64,000 nt of DNA from Sva-07 sp963710625 (GCA_963710625.1 CAVQBG010000009.1:62001-126000); one strand, 5' to 3'; positions 34,661 through 43,653 are shown, counted from the first letter of the stretch. Numbers and translations: made by a program. Notes: generated by a model not told the origin, from the letters alone.

Positions 34661-35494
34661 ATGCGTTCGTTGCTGGCGTCACCCCTGGGCTTCCTGATCG
34701 GGCTGTCGCTCGGCGCACTCGGCGGGGGCGGATCGATCCTCGCCGTCCCGGCGCTCGTGTACGCGGCCGGCCAGGATCCGAAGGCGGCGACGACGACCTC
34801 GCTCGTGCTCGTCACGATCACCGCGCTGATCGGCATCATCCCCCACTGGCGCGCCGGACACGTCCGCCTGGCGGCGGGCACCGTCTTCGGGCTCGCCGGC
34901 GTCGGCGGATCGTTGGTCGGCTCGGCGTGGAACAAGTCGGTCGATGCCGACGTGCTGCTGCTCGCGTTCTCCGTGCTGATGCTGGTGGCCGCCGGGGCGA
35001 TGTGGCGGCGACTGCAGCGACCGTCTGCCGCGCCGGCGCCTCGATCGGCTGGAGCGGCGGCCGCCTCTCCGGAGCAGCTGAGCACCGCGCCGGACGACGG
35101 ATCGGCGATCCGCCTCGACCTGGCAACCGCGGTCAAGGTCGTGATCGCCGGGTCGTTCATCGGACTCCTCACCGGCTTCTTCGGCGTCGGTGGAGGCTTC
35201 GTCATCGTGCCCGCGCTGGTCCTGGCACTCGGGTTCTCGATGCCCGACGCCGTCGGGACCTCACTGATCGTGATCGCGGTCAACTCGACCGTCGCCCTCG
35301 CAACCAGACTGCCGTCGGGGTCGATCGAGTGGGCGACAGTGATTCCCTTCACGATCGCAAGCGTGATCGGCGTCTTCGTGGGCAGCCGGCTGGCCAGCAC
35401 ACGCGATCCGAGCTTCCTGCAGCGGTGGTTCGTGATCCTGCTGGTGGCGGTGGCCCTCTACACGGCCACCAGGTCGATCGTCGCGCTGGTCTGA
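34661..35494 (+). CDS. Sulfite exporter TauE/SafE family permease
   Basis: This 277-residue inner-membrane protein has about eight hydrophobic segments in two homologous halves. Each half starts with the family's glycine-rich motif (LGALGGGGSILAVPALVY and TGFFGVGGGFVIVPALVL). The family exports or imports small sulfur-containing anions and other organic acids; the substrate cannot be read from sequence. A TATATT box lies 6 bases before the ATG. The gene is divergent from typA. Confidence 0.92.
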   Translation: MRSLLASPLGFLIGLSLGALGGGGSILAVPALVYAAGQDPKAATTTSLVLVTITALIGIIPHWRAGHVRLAAGTVFGLAGVGGSLVGSAWNKSVDADVLLLAFSVLMLVAAGAMWRRLQRPSAAPAPRSAGAAAASPEQLSTAPDDGSAIRLDLATAVKVVIAGSFIGLLTGFFGVGGGFVIVPALVLALGFSMPDAVGTSLIVIAVNSTVALATRLPSGSIEWATVIPFTIASVIGVFVGSRLASTRDPSFLQRWFVILLVAVALYTATRSIVALV

Positions 35495-35560
35495 ACCCGC
35501 CCGGTGAGCACTTCCGCCGTCACGAGCGATGGTCGTACTGCTTCGACCACACGGCCTGCT

Positions 35561-37126
35561 TCAGCCGACGCGCCGGTCGTGGCCTTCCCAGTAGGGCTCG
35601 CGCAGGTCCTTCTTCAGCACCTTGCCGCTCGGATTGCGCGGCAACATGTCGGTCCAGTCGACCGAGGTCGGGCACTTGAACGTCGCTAGGCGCTCCTTGG
35701 CGTAGGCGATGACCTCGGCCTCGGTCACGTCGGAGTCGGGTGCCTTCACCACGATCGCCTTGGCGGTCTCTCCCCACTTCTCGTGCGGGACGCCGATCAC
35801 CGCAACGTCGGCGATGCCGGGATGGCCCATCAGCACGTTCTCGACCTCGGCCGGGTACACGTTCTCGCCGCCTGACACGATCATGTCCTTCACCCGGTCG
35901 TGGATGTAGAGGTAGCCGTCGGCGTCGAGGTAGCCGGCGTCGCCGGACTTGAACCAGCCGTCGGACGTGATCGCCTTCTCGGTCTCCTCGGGTTGCTTCC
36001 AGTACCCCTTCATCACCTGGCCGGATCGGATCCAGATCTCGCCGACCTCGCCGACCTCGCACTCCTGGTCGTCGTCGCCCGAGATCCGGATCTCGACACC
36101 CGGCCCGGGCAGGCCACACGACCGCAAGCGGTGCCGGTTCGGTCCCGTCGTGTCGTGGTCCTCCGGGGCGAGGTTGACGACGGCTCCCGTGGTCTCGGTC
36201 AGGCCGTACGCCTGCCAGAACTTGCACGGCTTGAACATCTCGACACACTTCGCGAGCACGTCCTCGCTGATCGGCGACGCGCCATACACGACGACCTTCA
36301 GGCTCGAGTAGTCGGCGTCGGCGACGCCAGGGACCATCAGCATGAAGGCGAGCACGGCCGGCACGATGAACGCATGCGTGATGTGCTGCTCCTCGATCGT
36401 GCGAATCAGTGCCGCCGGGTCGAGTTCGCGGAAGATCACCGACGTGCACCCCTCGTACATGCCGGCGACCGCCCAGCCGCCACCACCGATGTGGAACAGC
36501 GGCATCGCGATCAGGTTCACCGCGTCAGGGTCGAGTTCCCACATCTCCTTCGCCAGGGGCAGCAGGCTGAAGAAGTTGTCGTTGGTGAGCATCACGCCCT
36601 TCGGGCGCCCGGTGGTCCCCGAGGAGTAGAGCTGGAAGGCGACGTCATCGCTCGCCGACGTCGTGCCGGGATCCTCTGCGGGGAACGACGCCACCCAGTC
36701 CTCGTAGCTCTCGTAGCCGTCGTGGCCGCCGATCACGAGGATCCGCGTGACCGTGGTGAGGTTGTCGCGGATCGCGTCGACGATCGGCACGAAGTCCGGC
36801 CCGACGACGAGCAATTTCGCATCGGCGTCGTTGACGATGTACTCGACCTCCGGCGCAGCGAGGCGCCAGTTGACGTCGACACACACAGCATTGAGCAGCG
36901 CCGCGCCGAAGAACACCTCGAAGTGCTCGATGCCGTTCTTGTCGATGAATGCGACCCGGTCCTGTGAGCCGACGCCATCGGCGGCGAGGCCCTGCGCGAC
37001 CTGCGCGGACCGGGCCGCCAGCTCGGCCCAGGAGAGCGTGCGTTCGTCCTGGATCAGCGCCGGCCGATCGGCGCGATCGACGCCGTGCACGCGGATGATG
37101 TCAGCCAGTGAGTTGATGGTCCCCAT
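35561..37126 (-). CDS. Long-chain acyl-CoA synthetase (FadD-like)
   Basis: This 521-residue ANL-family ligase has QLYSSGTTGRPKGVMLT, YGLTETTGAVVNL and GWFKSGDAGYLDADGYL, and the catalytic Lys in NPSGKVLKKDLR. It activates a fatty or other organic acid to its CoA thioester. The ATG at 37126 lies 7 bases after TACGGT, a box that overlaps the last codons of the upstream luxR-type gene. With only 5 bases between the genes, the regulator probably belongs to the same function. Confidence 0.93.
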   Translation of the reverse strand: MGTINSLADIIRVHGVDRADRPALIQDERTLSWAELAARSAQVAQGLAADGVGSQDRVAFIDKNGIEHFEVFFGAALLNAVCVDVNWRLAAPEVEYIVNDADAKLLVVGPDFVPIVDAIRDNLTTVTRILVIGGHDGYESYEDWVASFPAEDPGTTSASDDVAFQLYSSGTTGRPKGVMLTNDNFFSLLPLAKEMWELDPDAVNLIAMPLFHIGGGGWAVAGMYEGCTSVIFRELDPAALIRTIEEQHITHAFIVPAVLAFMLMVPGVADADYSSLKVVVYGASPISEDVLAKCVEMFKPCKFWQAYGLTETTGAVVNLAPEDHDTTGPNRHRLRSCGLPGPGVEIRISGDDDQECEVGEVGEIWIRSGQVMKGYWKQPEETEKAITSDGWFKSGDAGYLDADGYLYIHDRVKDMIVSGGENVYPAEVENVLMGHPGIADVAVIGVPHEKWGETAKAIVVKAPDSDVTEAEVIAYAKERLATFKCPTSVDWTDMLPRNPSGKVLKKDLREPYWEGHDRRVG

Positions 37127-37131
37127 CCCCC

Positions 37132-38211
37132 CTACCGTAGGCGGTCGGCGCTCGTCGTGACCGAGACCGAGCTCACGGCGCGGATCGCAACGATGGCGGC
37201 GGCGCGGTTGTCGACACCGAGCGTGCGGAACACGGACTCGAGGTGTTTCTTCACAGTGCCTTCGGAGATCCCGAGGGAACGGGCCAACTGCGAATTTGCG
37301 CCACCGGATCGAGCCAGTGCGATCGCCACGTCGGTCTGACGTGGCGTCATTCCCAGGTCGATCAGTGGGATCGCCTCGCTGGGTTCGTCGCCGAGGGGGC
37401 GAGCGAGCAACACGGTCGGCCCGACCGGGACGGGGTGGATCACACATCGCCATCGCTCGTCGTCGACGGTCACGTCGCAGGTGGTCGACCCGCCCGCCAG
37501 GTCGTCAACGGTCGGCAACAGCGCAGCCACGCTGTCCACGACCCGACCGTCCGGAGCGAGGGAAGCGGTGGTGGAGGTCGATGTCGATGCTTCGACGGTG
37601 CCGTCCGCTCGCACGGTCATCACCGTCCAGCCGCCGTGACGGTCGACGCCGGCCGCCATCGCCCGTGAGCGCTCTCGGTCGACCATCTGGCGGTGGTGCA
37701 TCGCCAGATGAGGGGCGAGCGCGTTGAGGACGGCGACGTCCCGCTCGCTGAACTCGCCTTCGTCGGGGCGTCGGTTGAGTGCGTAGCCCACGATGACATC
37801 CGGTGGTGCGGGGAGCAGGATCGCCATCTGGTAGCGGAGCCCGAACGGCACGTAGAACTCGTTGTAGAACTCGGTCTCCGTGAAGGAATCGCCGCCGGGA
37901 ACGTCGCAGAACCGCATGGCCCCACTCGTCGGCCGCAGCAACGCCGCGCCGATCAAGGGGTGCTGGGACGCGGCGAGTCGGTCGTAGACCGGTTTGAGTC
38001 GAGCGGCGAGATCCTCCTGATCGGGCGGGACGATCACATACCGGTAGTCGCCGGCCGCCAGGGTCATGTCGTTGAACGATGCACTCGTGCAGGGGATCCG
38101 GGTACGCAGCAGCTCGAGCACGGTCTCGATTCCGGGCGTGGGATCGGCGGCGAGGACAGCGGTCGTGTCGAGCACCGCACGCATGTCGGCATCATCGAGC
38201 ACGGAGTCCAT
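37132..38211 (-). CDS. LuxR family transcriptional regulator
   Basis: This 359-residue protein has an N-terminal sensor-like region resembling a GAF domain (FYNEFYVPFGLRYQMAILL, FSERDVAVLNALAPHL) and a C-terminal LuxR helix-turn-helix (LGMTPRQTDVAIALARSG, LGISEGTVKKHLESVFRTLG). The ligand is unknown. It lies 5 bases upstream of a CoA ligase gene on the same strand and likely controls lipid or aromatic-acid activation. TACGGT lies 5 bases before the ATG. Confidence 0.88.
   Translation of the reverse strand: MDSVLDDADMRAVLDTTAVLAADPTPGIETVLELLRTRIPCTSASFNDMTLAAGDYRYVIVPPDQEDLAARLKPVYDRLAASQHPLIGAALLRPTSGAMRFCDVPGGDSFTETEFYNEFYVPFGLRYQMAILLPAPPDVIVGYALNRRPDEGEFSERDVAVLNALAPHLAMHHRQMVDRERSRAMAAGVDRHGGWTVMTVRADGTVEASTSTSTTASLAPDGRVVDSVAALLPTVDDLAGGSTTCDVTVDDERWRCVIHPVPVGPTVLLARPLGDEPSEAIPLIDLGMTPRQTDVAIALARSGGANSQLARSLGISEGTVKKHLESVFRTLGVDNRAAAIVAIRAVSSVSVTTSADRLR
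37134..37139 (-). promoter_or_regulatory. -10 box for CoA ligase gene, inside 3' end of luxR-type gene
   Basis: TACGGT on the minus strand lies 7 bases before the ATG at 37126. Confidence 0.45.
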
Positions 38212-38216
38212 GGGGC

Positions 38217-38222
38217 ACCGTA
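38217..38222 (-). promoter_or_regulatory. -10 box for luxR-type gene (leaderless type)
   Basis: TACGGT on the minus strand lies 5 bases before the ATG at 38211. Confidence 0.4.
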
Positions 38223-38277
38223 GCGGCTACGCCGAACGACGTATTGCGTCGAGCAGGCAGGAGCGAGAGCGTTGGTC

Positions 38278-38865
38278 ATGCGTCTCCTCGTCTTCCGCAC
38301 CACGGCTCGATCGATCGCTCTGACTGCAGTGCTGTTGGGCGGTGTGGCCGCCTGCGGGTCAGACGGTGAGTCGGGCGGTGAGTCGGGAGCGACGCCCGAC
38401 ACGGCTGGTTCCGCCGAGGAGGGGACCGCTGGCGACGCTGCCGATTCCACCGGCGGCGGCGGCGACGCAGCCGAGTCCGCGTCGGGCGGTTCAGGTACGG
38501 CGACGCTGACGATGATCGATGGAACGACCTACGAGTTCGTGATGTCGACCTGCGAGACCTCGAACACCGACGACTTCGCGATTCCGGACAGCTATGACCT
38601 GTTCGGGACGACCGCCGACGGTGCGTTCCGGTTCTCGCTCACGCGGGTCGGTCTCGACGAGGACTTCATCACCCAGGTGGGGGCACTCGAGGGTGACTTC
38701 GACGACAACGGCCAGAACGAACAGATGCTCTACAGCGCCGATCTCGGCACCGAACCGCTCACGGTGGACGGTGCGATCGTGTCCGGCTCGTTCCTCATGG
38801 ACGCGATCGGGCCGACGCGTCCGCACGGCGACCAGGTCGGCGTGATCCTCGACGCTCGCTGCTGA
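38278..38865 (+). CDS. Secreted lipoprotein, unknown function
   Basis: This is a 195-residue protein with a lipoprotein signal peptide and lipobox (LLGGVAACGSD), then a Gly/Ser/Ala-rich acidic linker to about residue 75. A globular domain of about 115 residues starts at TATLTMIDGTTYEFVMSTCE. Two cysteines (STCE and the C-terminal residue) may form a disulfide. I do not recognise the domain. It is divergent from the luxR-type gene. Confidence 0.75.
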   Translation: MRLLVFRTTARSIALTAVLLGGVAACGSDGESGGESGATPDTAGSAEEGTAGDAADSTGGGGDAAESASGGSGTATLTMIDGTTYEFVMSTCETSNTDDFAIPDSYDLFGTTADGAFRFSLTRVGLDEDFITQVGALEGDFDDNGQNEQMLYSADLGTEPLTVDGAIVSGSFLMDAIGPTRPHGDQVGVILDARC

Positions 38866-38891
38866 TCAGGCCGACGGATCCAGCACGTGCC

Positions 38892-39761
38892 TCACAGCGA
38901 CAAACCGAAACAGTCGAACACGAACGGGCGGAGCTCGAACTCGTCGAGCCCCTCGGCGTAGTCGTCGGTGCCTCCGAGGTACTGCAGCGTCCACGGTGTC
39001 GCGATCTCGTAGGCGGACGACGAGGCGTCCCACTTGCCGTCGCTGCGCTGTTCGGCGCTGAAGAGGTCGATACCGCCGTCGAAACACAGCGCGCCGCTGC
39101 GGAACGGAGACGCCGGTCGGATCAGCATCGTGAAGTCGTCGCTCGTGCCGGTGTAGGTGTAGCTGAAGAGACACTCGGCGGCATCGATCCCGAACACGCC
39201 GATCTCCGTTGCTGCGGAGCCCTCGCCGACGACCGAGAACAACTCGGCACTGTCACCGGGAAGCACGGAGGCGACGCCGAGCGGGCGGTAGCGGCCGTCG
39301 ATGGCCGGGTTGACGATCTCCGACACGACCGACCCGCCCGTCGTCAGGCGGAGCCGCGACCATCCGTCGACGTCCCAGGCCTCGATCACGTCGTCGGCGG
39401 TGCCGTCGCCCATGATGTCGAGCGTCAACGAGGATTCGAGCAGGGCTCCGGCCGGGAGCGGACCCGCGCCGTCGCAGTAGTCGGGCACGACGGCTGCTGC
39501 TGCTGTGGTCGTCGGTGCCGGTGCCGTCGTGGTGGTGGTCGTCGTGGTCGTCGTCGAGGTCGTCGTCGAGGTCGTCGAGGTGGTCGTCGGTGCCGTCGAG
39601 GTGGTGGTGACCTCGACCGTGGTCGATGTCTCCGTCGATGTCGGCCCCGTCAACGGTTCACCCTCGGCTGCACCGTCCGACCCGCCACACGACGCGACCA
39701 GCATGGCCGCGCAGAGGCCGATGGCAATGGTCGAGGTTCGTGTGTGACGCATCGCGGTCAT
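38892..39761 (-). CDS. Secreted lipoprotein with Thr-rich stalk, unknown function
   Basis: This is a 289-residue protein with a signal peptide and lipobox (CAAMLVASCGGS), then a stalk of about 60 residues that is almost pure Thr/Ser/Ala. A C-terminal domain of about 190 residues starts at YCDGAGPLPAG and contains LDIMGDGTADDVIEAWDVDG, which resembles an FG-GAP-like or calcium-binding loop. The Thr stretch is encoded by long trinucleotide runs (near 39500-39600). The ATG at 39761 was chosen to give a normal signal peptide. It is convergent with the other lipoprotein gene, 26 bases apart. Confidence 0.75.
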   Translation of the reverse strand: MTAMRHTRTSTIAIGLCAAMLVASCGGSDGAAEGEPLTGPTSTETSTTVEVTTTSTAPTTTSTTSTTTSTTTTTTTTTTAPAPTTTAAAAVVPDYCDGAGPLPAGALLESSLTLDIMGDGTADDVIEAWDVDGWSRLRLTTGGSVVSEIVNPAIDGRYRPLGVASVLPGDSAELFSVVGEGSAATEIGVFGIDAAECLFSYTYTGTSDDFTMLIRPASPFRSGALCFDGGIDLFSAEQRSDGKWDASSSAYEIATPWTLQYLGGTDDYAEGLDEFELRPFVFDCFGLSL

Positions 39762-39908
39762 CGTGGGCTCCCGTCGGCGGGTCGTGTCGGAATGGAGTCG
39801 GCCCAGTCCACGGTCGGGGCAGGGCTCCATGGTCCAATCCGGCCTCGTCCAGCGCAATACGTCATACGACGTACAGCCCGGCCATCGGTCCCGACCGTTC
39901 GCTCGCGG

Positions 39909-39926
39909 CAGTGACCCCAGTCACTG
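39909..39926 (-). terminator. Short hairpin at the P450 gene end
   Basis: CAGTGAC and GTCACTG form a 7-bp stem with a 4-base loop overlapping the P450 stop codon (39921-39923). It is a weak candidate terminator without a T-run. Confidence 0.3.
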
Positions 39927-41117
39927 TCGAACGGTGTAGCCGAGGCGAAACGACTGCACCGCCCGAGCGAAGATGTTCGCCTCGACGACCGGTGCTTCGA
40001 GCACCCGCAGCTCGGTGATCCGCTCGCTCAGTTGGCCGAACACCGCTGCGAGCGACGCCCGGGCAACGTGCGTTCCGATGCACAGGTGCGTGCCGAAGCC
40101 GAACGCGACGTGCGGGTTCGGGTCGCGGCGGATGTCGAAGCCGAACGGGTCGTCGAACACCGACTCGTCGCGGTTCGCCGACGGATACAACAGCACGATC
40201 CGGTCGCCCCGCTCCACCGGCTGCTCCCCGATCCGGTCGTCGCTGGCCACGCGCCGGAAGAAGTTGTTGAGCGGGGTGACCCAGCGCAGCACTTCTTCCA
40301 CGGCGCCGGGCACGAGGTCGGGATCGGCGCCGATCGCCTCCCACTGGTCGGGGTGCTGGGCGAACGCATGGAGTCCGTGGCTGATCGCGGTGCGGGTGGT
40401 CTCGGCGCCGCCGGCGATGAACAGGCCCACTTCGTGGACGATCGCCGCGGGCGGCATCGGTTCGCCGTCGATCGTCGAGTGGAGCCACACGCTGATCAGG
40501 TCGTCGCCGGGCTCCGCGAGCTTCTTCGGCGCGATCTCGCCGAGCACCCCGACGAACTCCATGTTGGCAGCGAAGAACTCACGGAACACCTCGCCGTCGC
40601 GGTCGCGCATGTCCGTACGCATCAGCCGCTCCGACCACGACTTGATCTGTGGCCACATCTCCTCCGGGAACCCGAGGATGCGCGCCGTGAACCGAGCCGG
40701 AAGTTGCCCGGCCAGGGCATCGATGACGTCCATCTCGTCGCCCGCTGCGAGCGCCTCGTCGATCAGTTCGGTGACGAGCGCCGCGATCTCCGCTTGGCGT
40801 TGGGCGACCGACTTCCCGGTGAGTTTCGGTTGCACGAGCATGCGCTGCTGGCGGTGACGGGGATCGTCCTGGGCGATCATGTTGATCTCCTCGGGCGACC
40901 ACAGTGCCCGGTAGCCCTGACCCGACAGGAACACCGTCGAGCGCCGCTCGACGTCCATCAGGTCGGCGTGGCGGGTCACCGCCCACAGCCCGTTGCGTTC
41001 GTCGCGGTACACCGGTTCATTGGCCCGCATCCACGCCCAGACGTCGTGCGGGTTGCGCTGGTACAGCTGCGGATCCAGCAGGTCGACGACGAGACGATCG
41101 GACTCGATGGCGGTCAT
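39921..41117 (-). CDS. Cytochrome P450
   Basis: This 398-residue soluble bacterial P450 has the heme-binding loop FGFGTHLCIGTHVAR (the Cys is the iron ligand), the I-helix motif AGGAETTRT and the K-helix EEVLR. It hydroxylates a hydrophobic substrate with electrons from a ferredoxin; no ferredoxin or reductase gene lies nearby. The fold class resembles actinobacterial steroid/fatty-acid P450s, but the substrate is not certain. The ATG at 41117 gives the usual length. Confidence 0.95.
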   Translation of the reverse strand: MTAIESDRLVVDLLDPQLYQRNPHDVWAWMRANEPVYRDERNGLWAVTRHADLMDVERRSTVFLSGQGYRALWSPEEINMIAQDDPRHRQQRMLVQPKLTGKSVAQRQAEIAALVTELIDEALAAGDEMDVIDALAGQLPARFTARILGFPEEMWPQIKSWSERLMRTDMRDRDGEVFREFFAANMEFVGVLGEIAPKKLAEPGDDLISVWLHSTIDGEPMPPAAIVHEVGLFIAGGAETTRTAISHGLHAFAQHPDQWEAIGADPDLVPGAVEEVLRWVTPLNNFFRRVASDDRIGEQPVERGDRIVLLYPSANRDESVFDDPFGFDIRRDPNPHVAFGFGTHLCIGTHVARASLAAVFGQLSERITELRVLEAPVVEANIFARAVQSFRLGYTVRQ

Positions 41118-41179
41118 CGGCTCATCGTCGCAGACCCGCCGCCCCGCTTCCGACCCCGACGCCCTCGCCGGCCCGACGG

Positions 41180-41848
41180 TCAGTCGCGCCGGCGGTCACC
41201 GAACATGTTCCAGTGGGTCACGGCGCTCGCGGGCTTGCGCGGGGCGACGCCGAAGTTGCCGGCCGGCCGGCCCATCGGAATGCAGGCGGCGATCTCGAAT
41301 CGGGGCGAGCCGTCGTCGTTTGCGGGCACGCCGAGCGCGGCGAGCGTCTCGGCGGCATGGATCCGGATCACCGTGGTCAGCGACGTGCCGATCCCCAGTG
41401 CCCGTGCGGCCAGGCAGAAGTTCTGCACGGCCGGATAGACGCTGGCATCGAGACGGCCGATGTCCATCGGCCCGTCGGCGTCGGACGGCGTCCAGGGGAT
41501 GATCGGCTGGAGGAAGAAGACGATGGCGGGCGCGTCCTGCACGTGGTCGGCGAGGTGCCGGCTCGCGGCACGGGTCCTGCGCCACGACTCGGCGGCCGCT
41601 TCGTCGCGGAACGCCGACGCATCGGGCAGCGACTTCTCGTAGCGGTCGAACGACGAGCGGTAGAGCTCGGCGATCTCGGCCTTCTTCCCGGGGTCGGTGA
41701 CCACGACGTACTGCTGCGGCTGCACGTTGCCACCGCTCGGCGCCTGCTGTGCCGCACGCAGACAGATCGAGATCTCCTCGTCGGTCACCGGCTCGTCGGT
41801 GAAGCGCCGGATCGCCCGGGTGGTCATGATCGCCTCGATCGCATCCAT
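41180..41848 (-). CDS. Nitroreductase family protein
   Basis: This 222-residue FMN-dependent oxidoreductase has the FMN phosphate-binding TTRAIRRFTDEPV, QQAPSGGNVQPQQYVVV and ALGIGTSLTTVIRI. The C-terminus has IPMGRPAGNFG. The family reduces nitro compounds, quinones or enones. TACGGT lies 7 bases before the ATG. It lies upstream of the P450 gene on the same strand (62-base gap), and a long hairpin separates it from the gene before. Confidence 0.92.
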   Translation of the reverse strand: MDAIEAIMTTRAIRRFTDEPVTDEEISICLRAAQQAPSGGNVQPQQYVVVTDPGKKAEIAELYRSSFDRYEKSLPDASAFRDEAAAESWRRTRAASRHLADHVQDAPAIVFFLQPIIPWTPSDADGPMDIGRLDASVYPAVQNFCLAARALGIGTSLTTVIRIHAAETLAALGVPANDDGSPRFEIAACIPMGRPAGNFGVAPRKPASAVTHWNMFGDRRRD

Positions 41849-41855
41849 CACGCCG

Positions 41856-41861
41856 ACCGTA
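41856..41861 (-). promoter_or_regulatory. -10 box for nitroreductase gene (leaderless type)
   Basis: TACGGT on the minus strand lies 7 bases before the ATG at 41848. Confidence 0.5.
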
Positions 41862-41878
41862 CTGCTGGCCTCCCCATT

Positions 41879-41930
41879 CGTTTGCGTCGCGGATTCGGTG
41901 GGGCGGCCCACCGAGTTCGCGACGCAAACG
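41879..41930. terminator. Long near-perfect hairpin between two minus-strand genes
   Basis: Two 24-base arms (41879-41902 and 41907-41930) pair at 22 of 24 positions around the 4-base loop GCGG. The arms begin CGTTTGCGTCGCG and end CGCGACGCAAACG. It starts 9 bases after the stop of the acyl-CoA-dehydrogenase-fold gene and ends before the nitroreductase promoter, where a terminator is expected. There is no T-run. Confidence 0.6.
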
Positions 41931-41939
41931 GGATTGATC

Positions 41940-43076
41940 TCAGAACATTGCGGTGTCGACGTCGATGCCGAGGAGGAGCTTGCCGATCGTTTCGTTCAGC
42001 TTCGGGGCCGTCTGGATGTGCTGAGTGACGATGTGCGCATCGCGCAGGCACCGACCGAGCACGCTCGTGTCGTACACGGCGGTGCCGCCCGCGAGAGTGA
42101 ACGCCGTGTCGGCCACCGCGGCGCAGGTGCTCGCAGCGTGCGCCGCCGCGAGCCGGATACCCGTGCGCGCCTCGACCGTCACCTCGTCGCCGGCGACCGC
42201 TGCCGCCCACGCCGATCCCAGCTCGTCGAGGAGGAACGCCCGAGCCGCACGCAGCTGCCCCTCGGCCCGAGCGACCTCGATCTGGGTGAAGCCGCTCTGC
42301 GCCAGCGTTCTCGACGAGTACTGCGGCTTCTTGCCCTGCGCGAGGTCGACGAGCTCGTCGAGTGCCCGACGCGCCACACCGAGCCCGACCGCCGACACAC
42401 CGGCCGCCAGCAGCGTGAAGTTCGGGAACACCGACAGCGGCGTCGTCACGACGGGGCGGGTGACCCCGGGCTGGATCGTGCGTTCCGCAGGCACGAACAC
42501 ATCGGCCACCGAGTAGTCGAGCGAGCCGGACCCGCGCATGCCGGTGGTGTACCAGGTGTCGTGGAACGTCACGTCGGCCTGCGGGAACCAGCACAGTCGG
42601 AACGTCCCGTCGTCACACGACGCACCGCCGAGCACCCATCGACAGTGCTGCGTCCCGCTCCCCCACGCCCAACGTCCGGTCACCGAGAAGCCGCCGACGT
42701 CGCCGGCGACGGTGGCGACACCGTTGCCGTTCGGCGCAAAGACCCCGCCCGTGATCGCCGACCGGTCGCCGTAGATCTCCTGTGCGGTCTCGGGCGGGAG
42801 GAACGACGCCATCGACGAGGTCGTCGACGCGATCATCGAACACCAGCCCGCCGCGCCGTCGGCGTGGGCGACCGCGGCGATCGCCTCGACCATCGTCACG
42901 GGGTCGACTTCCGGTCCGCCGTACACCGCCGGCACGCACATGCGCATCAGGCCGGCGTCGGCCAGCGCCTTCACCGTCGGAAGCGGCAACCGTCGGAGTC
43001 GTTCGCCGTCGTCGGCGTGCGCCTCGACGAGTTCGGCGAGATCGCGGGCGGCGTCGACGATCGGAGCGTTCCCCAT
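41940..43076 (-). CDS. Acyl-CoA-dehydrogenase-fold flavoprotein (HsaA/group D monooxygenase-like)
   Basis: This 378-residue protein belongs to the acyl-CoA dehydrogenase superfamily, but its sequence style (GLMRMCVPAVYGGPEVDP, AAGWCSMIASTT, SVTGRWAWGSGTQHCRWVL, TGMRGSGSLDYSV) resembles flavin-dependent monooxygenases such as HsaA or DszC. Those use reduced flavin from a partner reductase. The nitroreductase encoded next to it could supply it, which is an inference. TACAGT lies 6 bases before the ATG. The substrate may be a phenolic steroid-degradation or xenobiotic intermediate. Confidence 0.82.
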   Translation of the reverse strand: MGNAPIVDAARDLAELVEAHADDGERLRRLPLPTVKALADAGLMRMCVPAVYGGPEVDPVTMVEAIAAVAHADGAAGWCSMIASTTSSMASFLPPETAQEIYGDRSAITGGVFAPNGNGVATVAGDVGGFSVTGRWAWGSGTQHCRWVLGGASCDDGTFRLCWFPQADVTFHDTWYTTGMRGSGSLDYSVADVFVPAERTIQPGVTRPVVTTPLSVFPNFTLLAAGVSAVGLGVARRALDELVDLAQGKKPQYSSRTLAQSGFTQIEVARAEGQLRAARAFLLDELGSAWAAAVAGDEVTVEARTGIRLAAAHAASTCAAVADTAFTLAGGTAVYDTSVLGRCLRDAHIVTQHIQTAPKLNETIGKLLLGIDVDTAMF

Positions 43077-43082
43077 GTCGCG

Positions 43083-43088
43083 ACTGTA
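43083..43088 (-). promoter_or_regulatory. -10 box for acyl-CoA-dehydrogenase-fold gene (leaderless type)
   Basis: TACAGT on the minus strand lies 6 bases before the ATG at 43076. Confidence 0.5.
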
Positions 43089-43119
43089 GGTCGCCGCGCC
43101 GACGCCGGCGCCAAACGCG

Positions 43120-43653
43120 TCAGCCCCTCGTGACGTCCCAGAGGTGGTGGATCGGATCGTGGATCATGTACCGCGCGAACGACGCGATCGTGAACGCGGC
43201 GCCGTCACTCCTCCGGCCCGGCCGGGTCCACTGCTCGCCGTCGATGCCGGCAAAGGCGTCGGCGAGTTCCTCGGCGGCCGCACCGAGGTCGGTGGCGACG
43301 TCGGCGGGATCCTGCTCCCCGTACCGATCGGCGATCGCGGCTTCGTCCTGGTCCCAGTTGGGAAAGAGCGGATCGTCGTGATCGAGCATCAGCCGGAGAC
43401 GCTCGCCGTACAGCCGGTACACGTCGCGGACGTGAGCGCCGTACTCGAGCGTCGACCACCGGTCCGGGGTCGAACGCACCGCCACCGACGACGATCCCGA
43501 TTCGAGGACGGCCCGCCATCGTGCGGCGTTGTCGCGGATCAGCGCCGGCACATCGCTGGTCGGGATCGCTCCGGCGTCGAGACCGCACTCGTCGCAACGT
43601 CGGGAAAGCACCCAGGTCCAGTCCTTGTCGTCGGGCACGATGGCGTCGTTCAT
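43120..43653 (-). CDS. DinB family protein
   Basis: This 177-residue four-helix-bundle protein has histidines placed as in DinB/YfiT metal-binding proteins: EYGAHVRDVY in helix 2 and MIHDPIHHLWDV near the C-terminus. It also has a CDECG motif near the N-terminus. Many actinobacterial members are mycothiol- or other low-molecular-weight-thiol-dependent S-transferases. The substrate is unknown. It is divergent from the LLM gene, with 68 bases between. Confidence 0.85.
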   Translation of the reverse strand: MNDAIVPDDKDWTWVLSRRCDECGLDAGAIPTSDVPALIRDNAARWRAVLESGSSSVAVRSTPDRWSTLEYGAHVRDVYRLYGERLRLMLDHDDPLFPNWDQDEAAIADRYGEQDPADVATDLGAAAEELADAFAGIDGEQWTRPGRRSDGAAFTIASFARYMIHDPIHHLWDVTRG

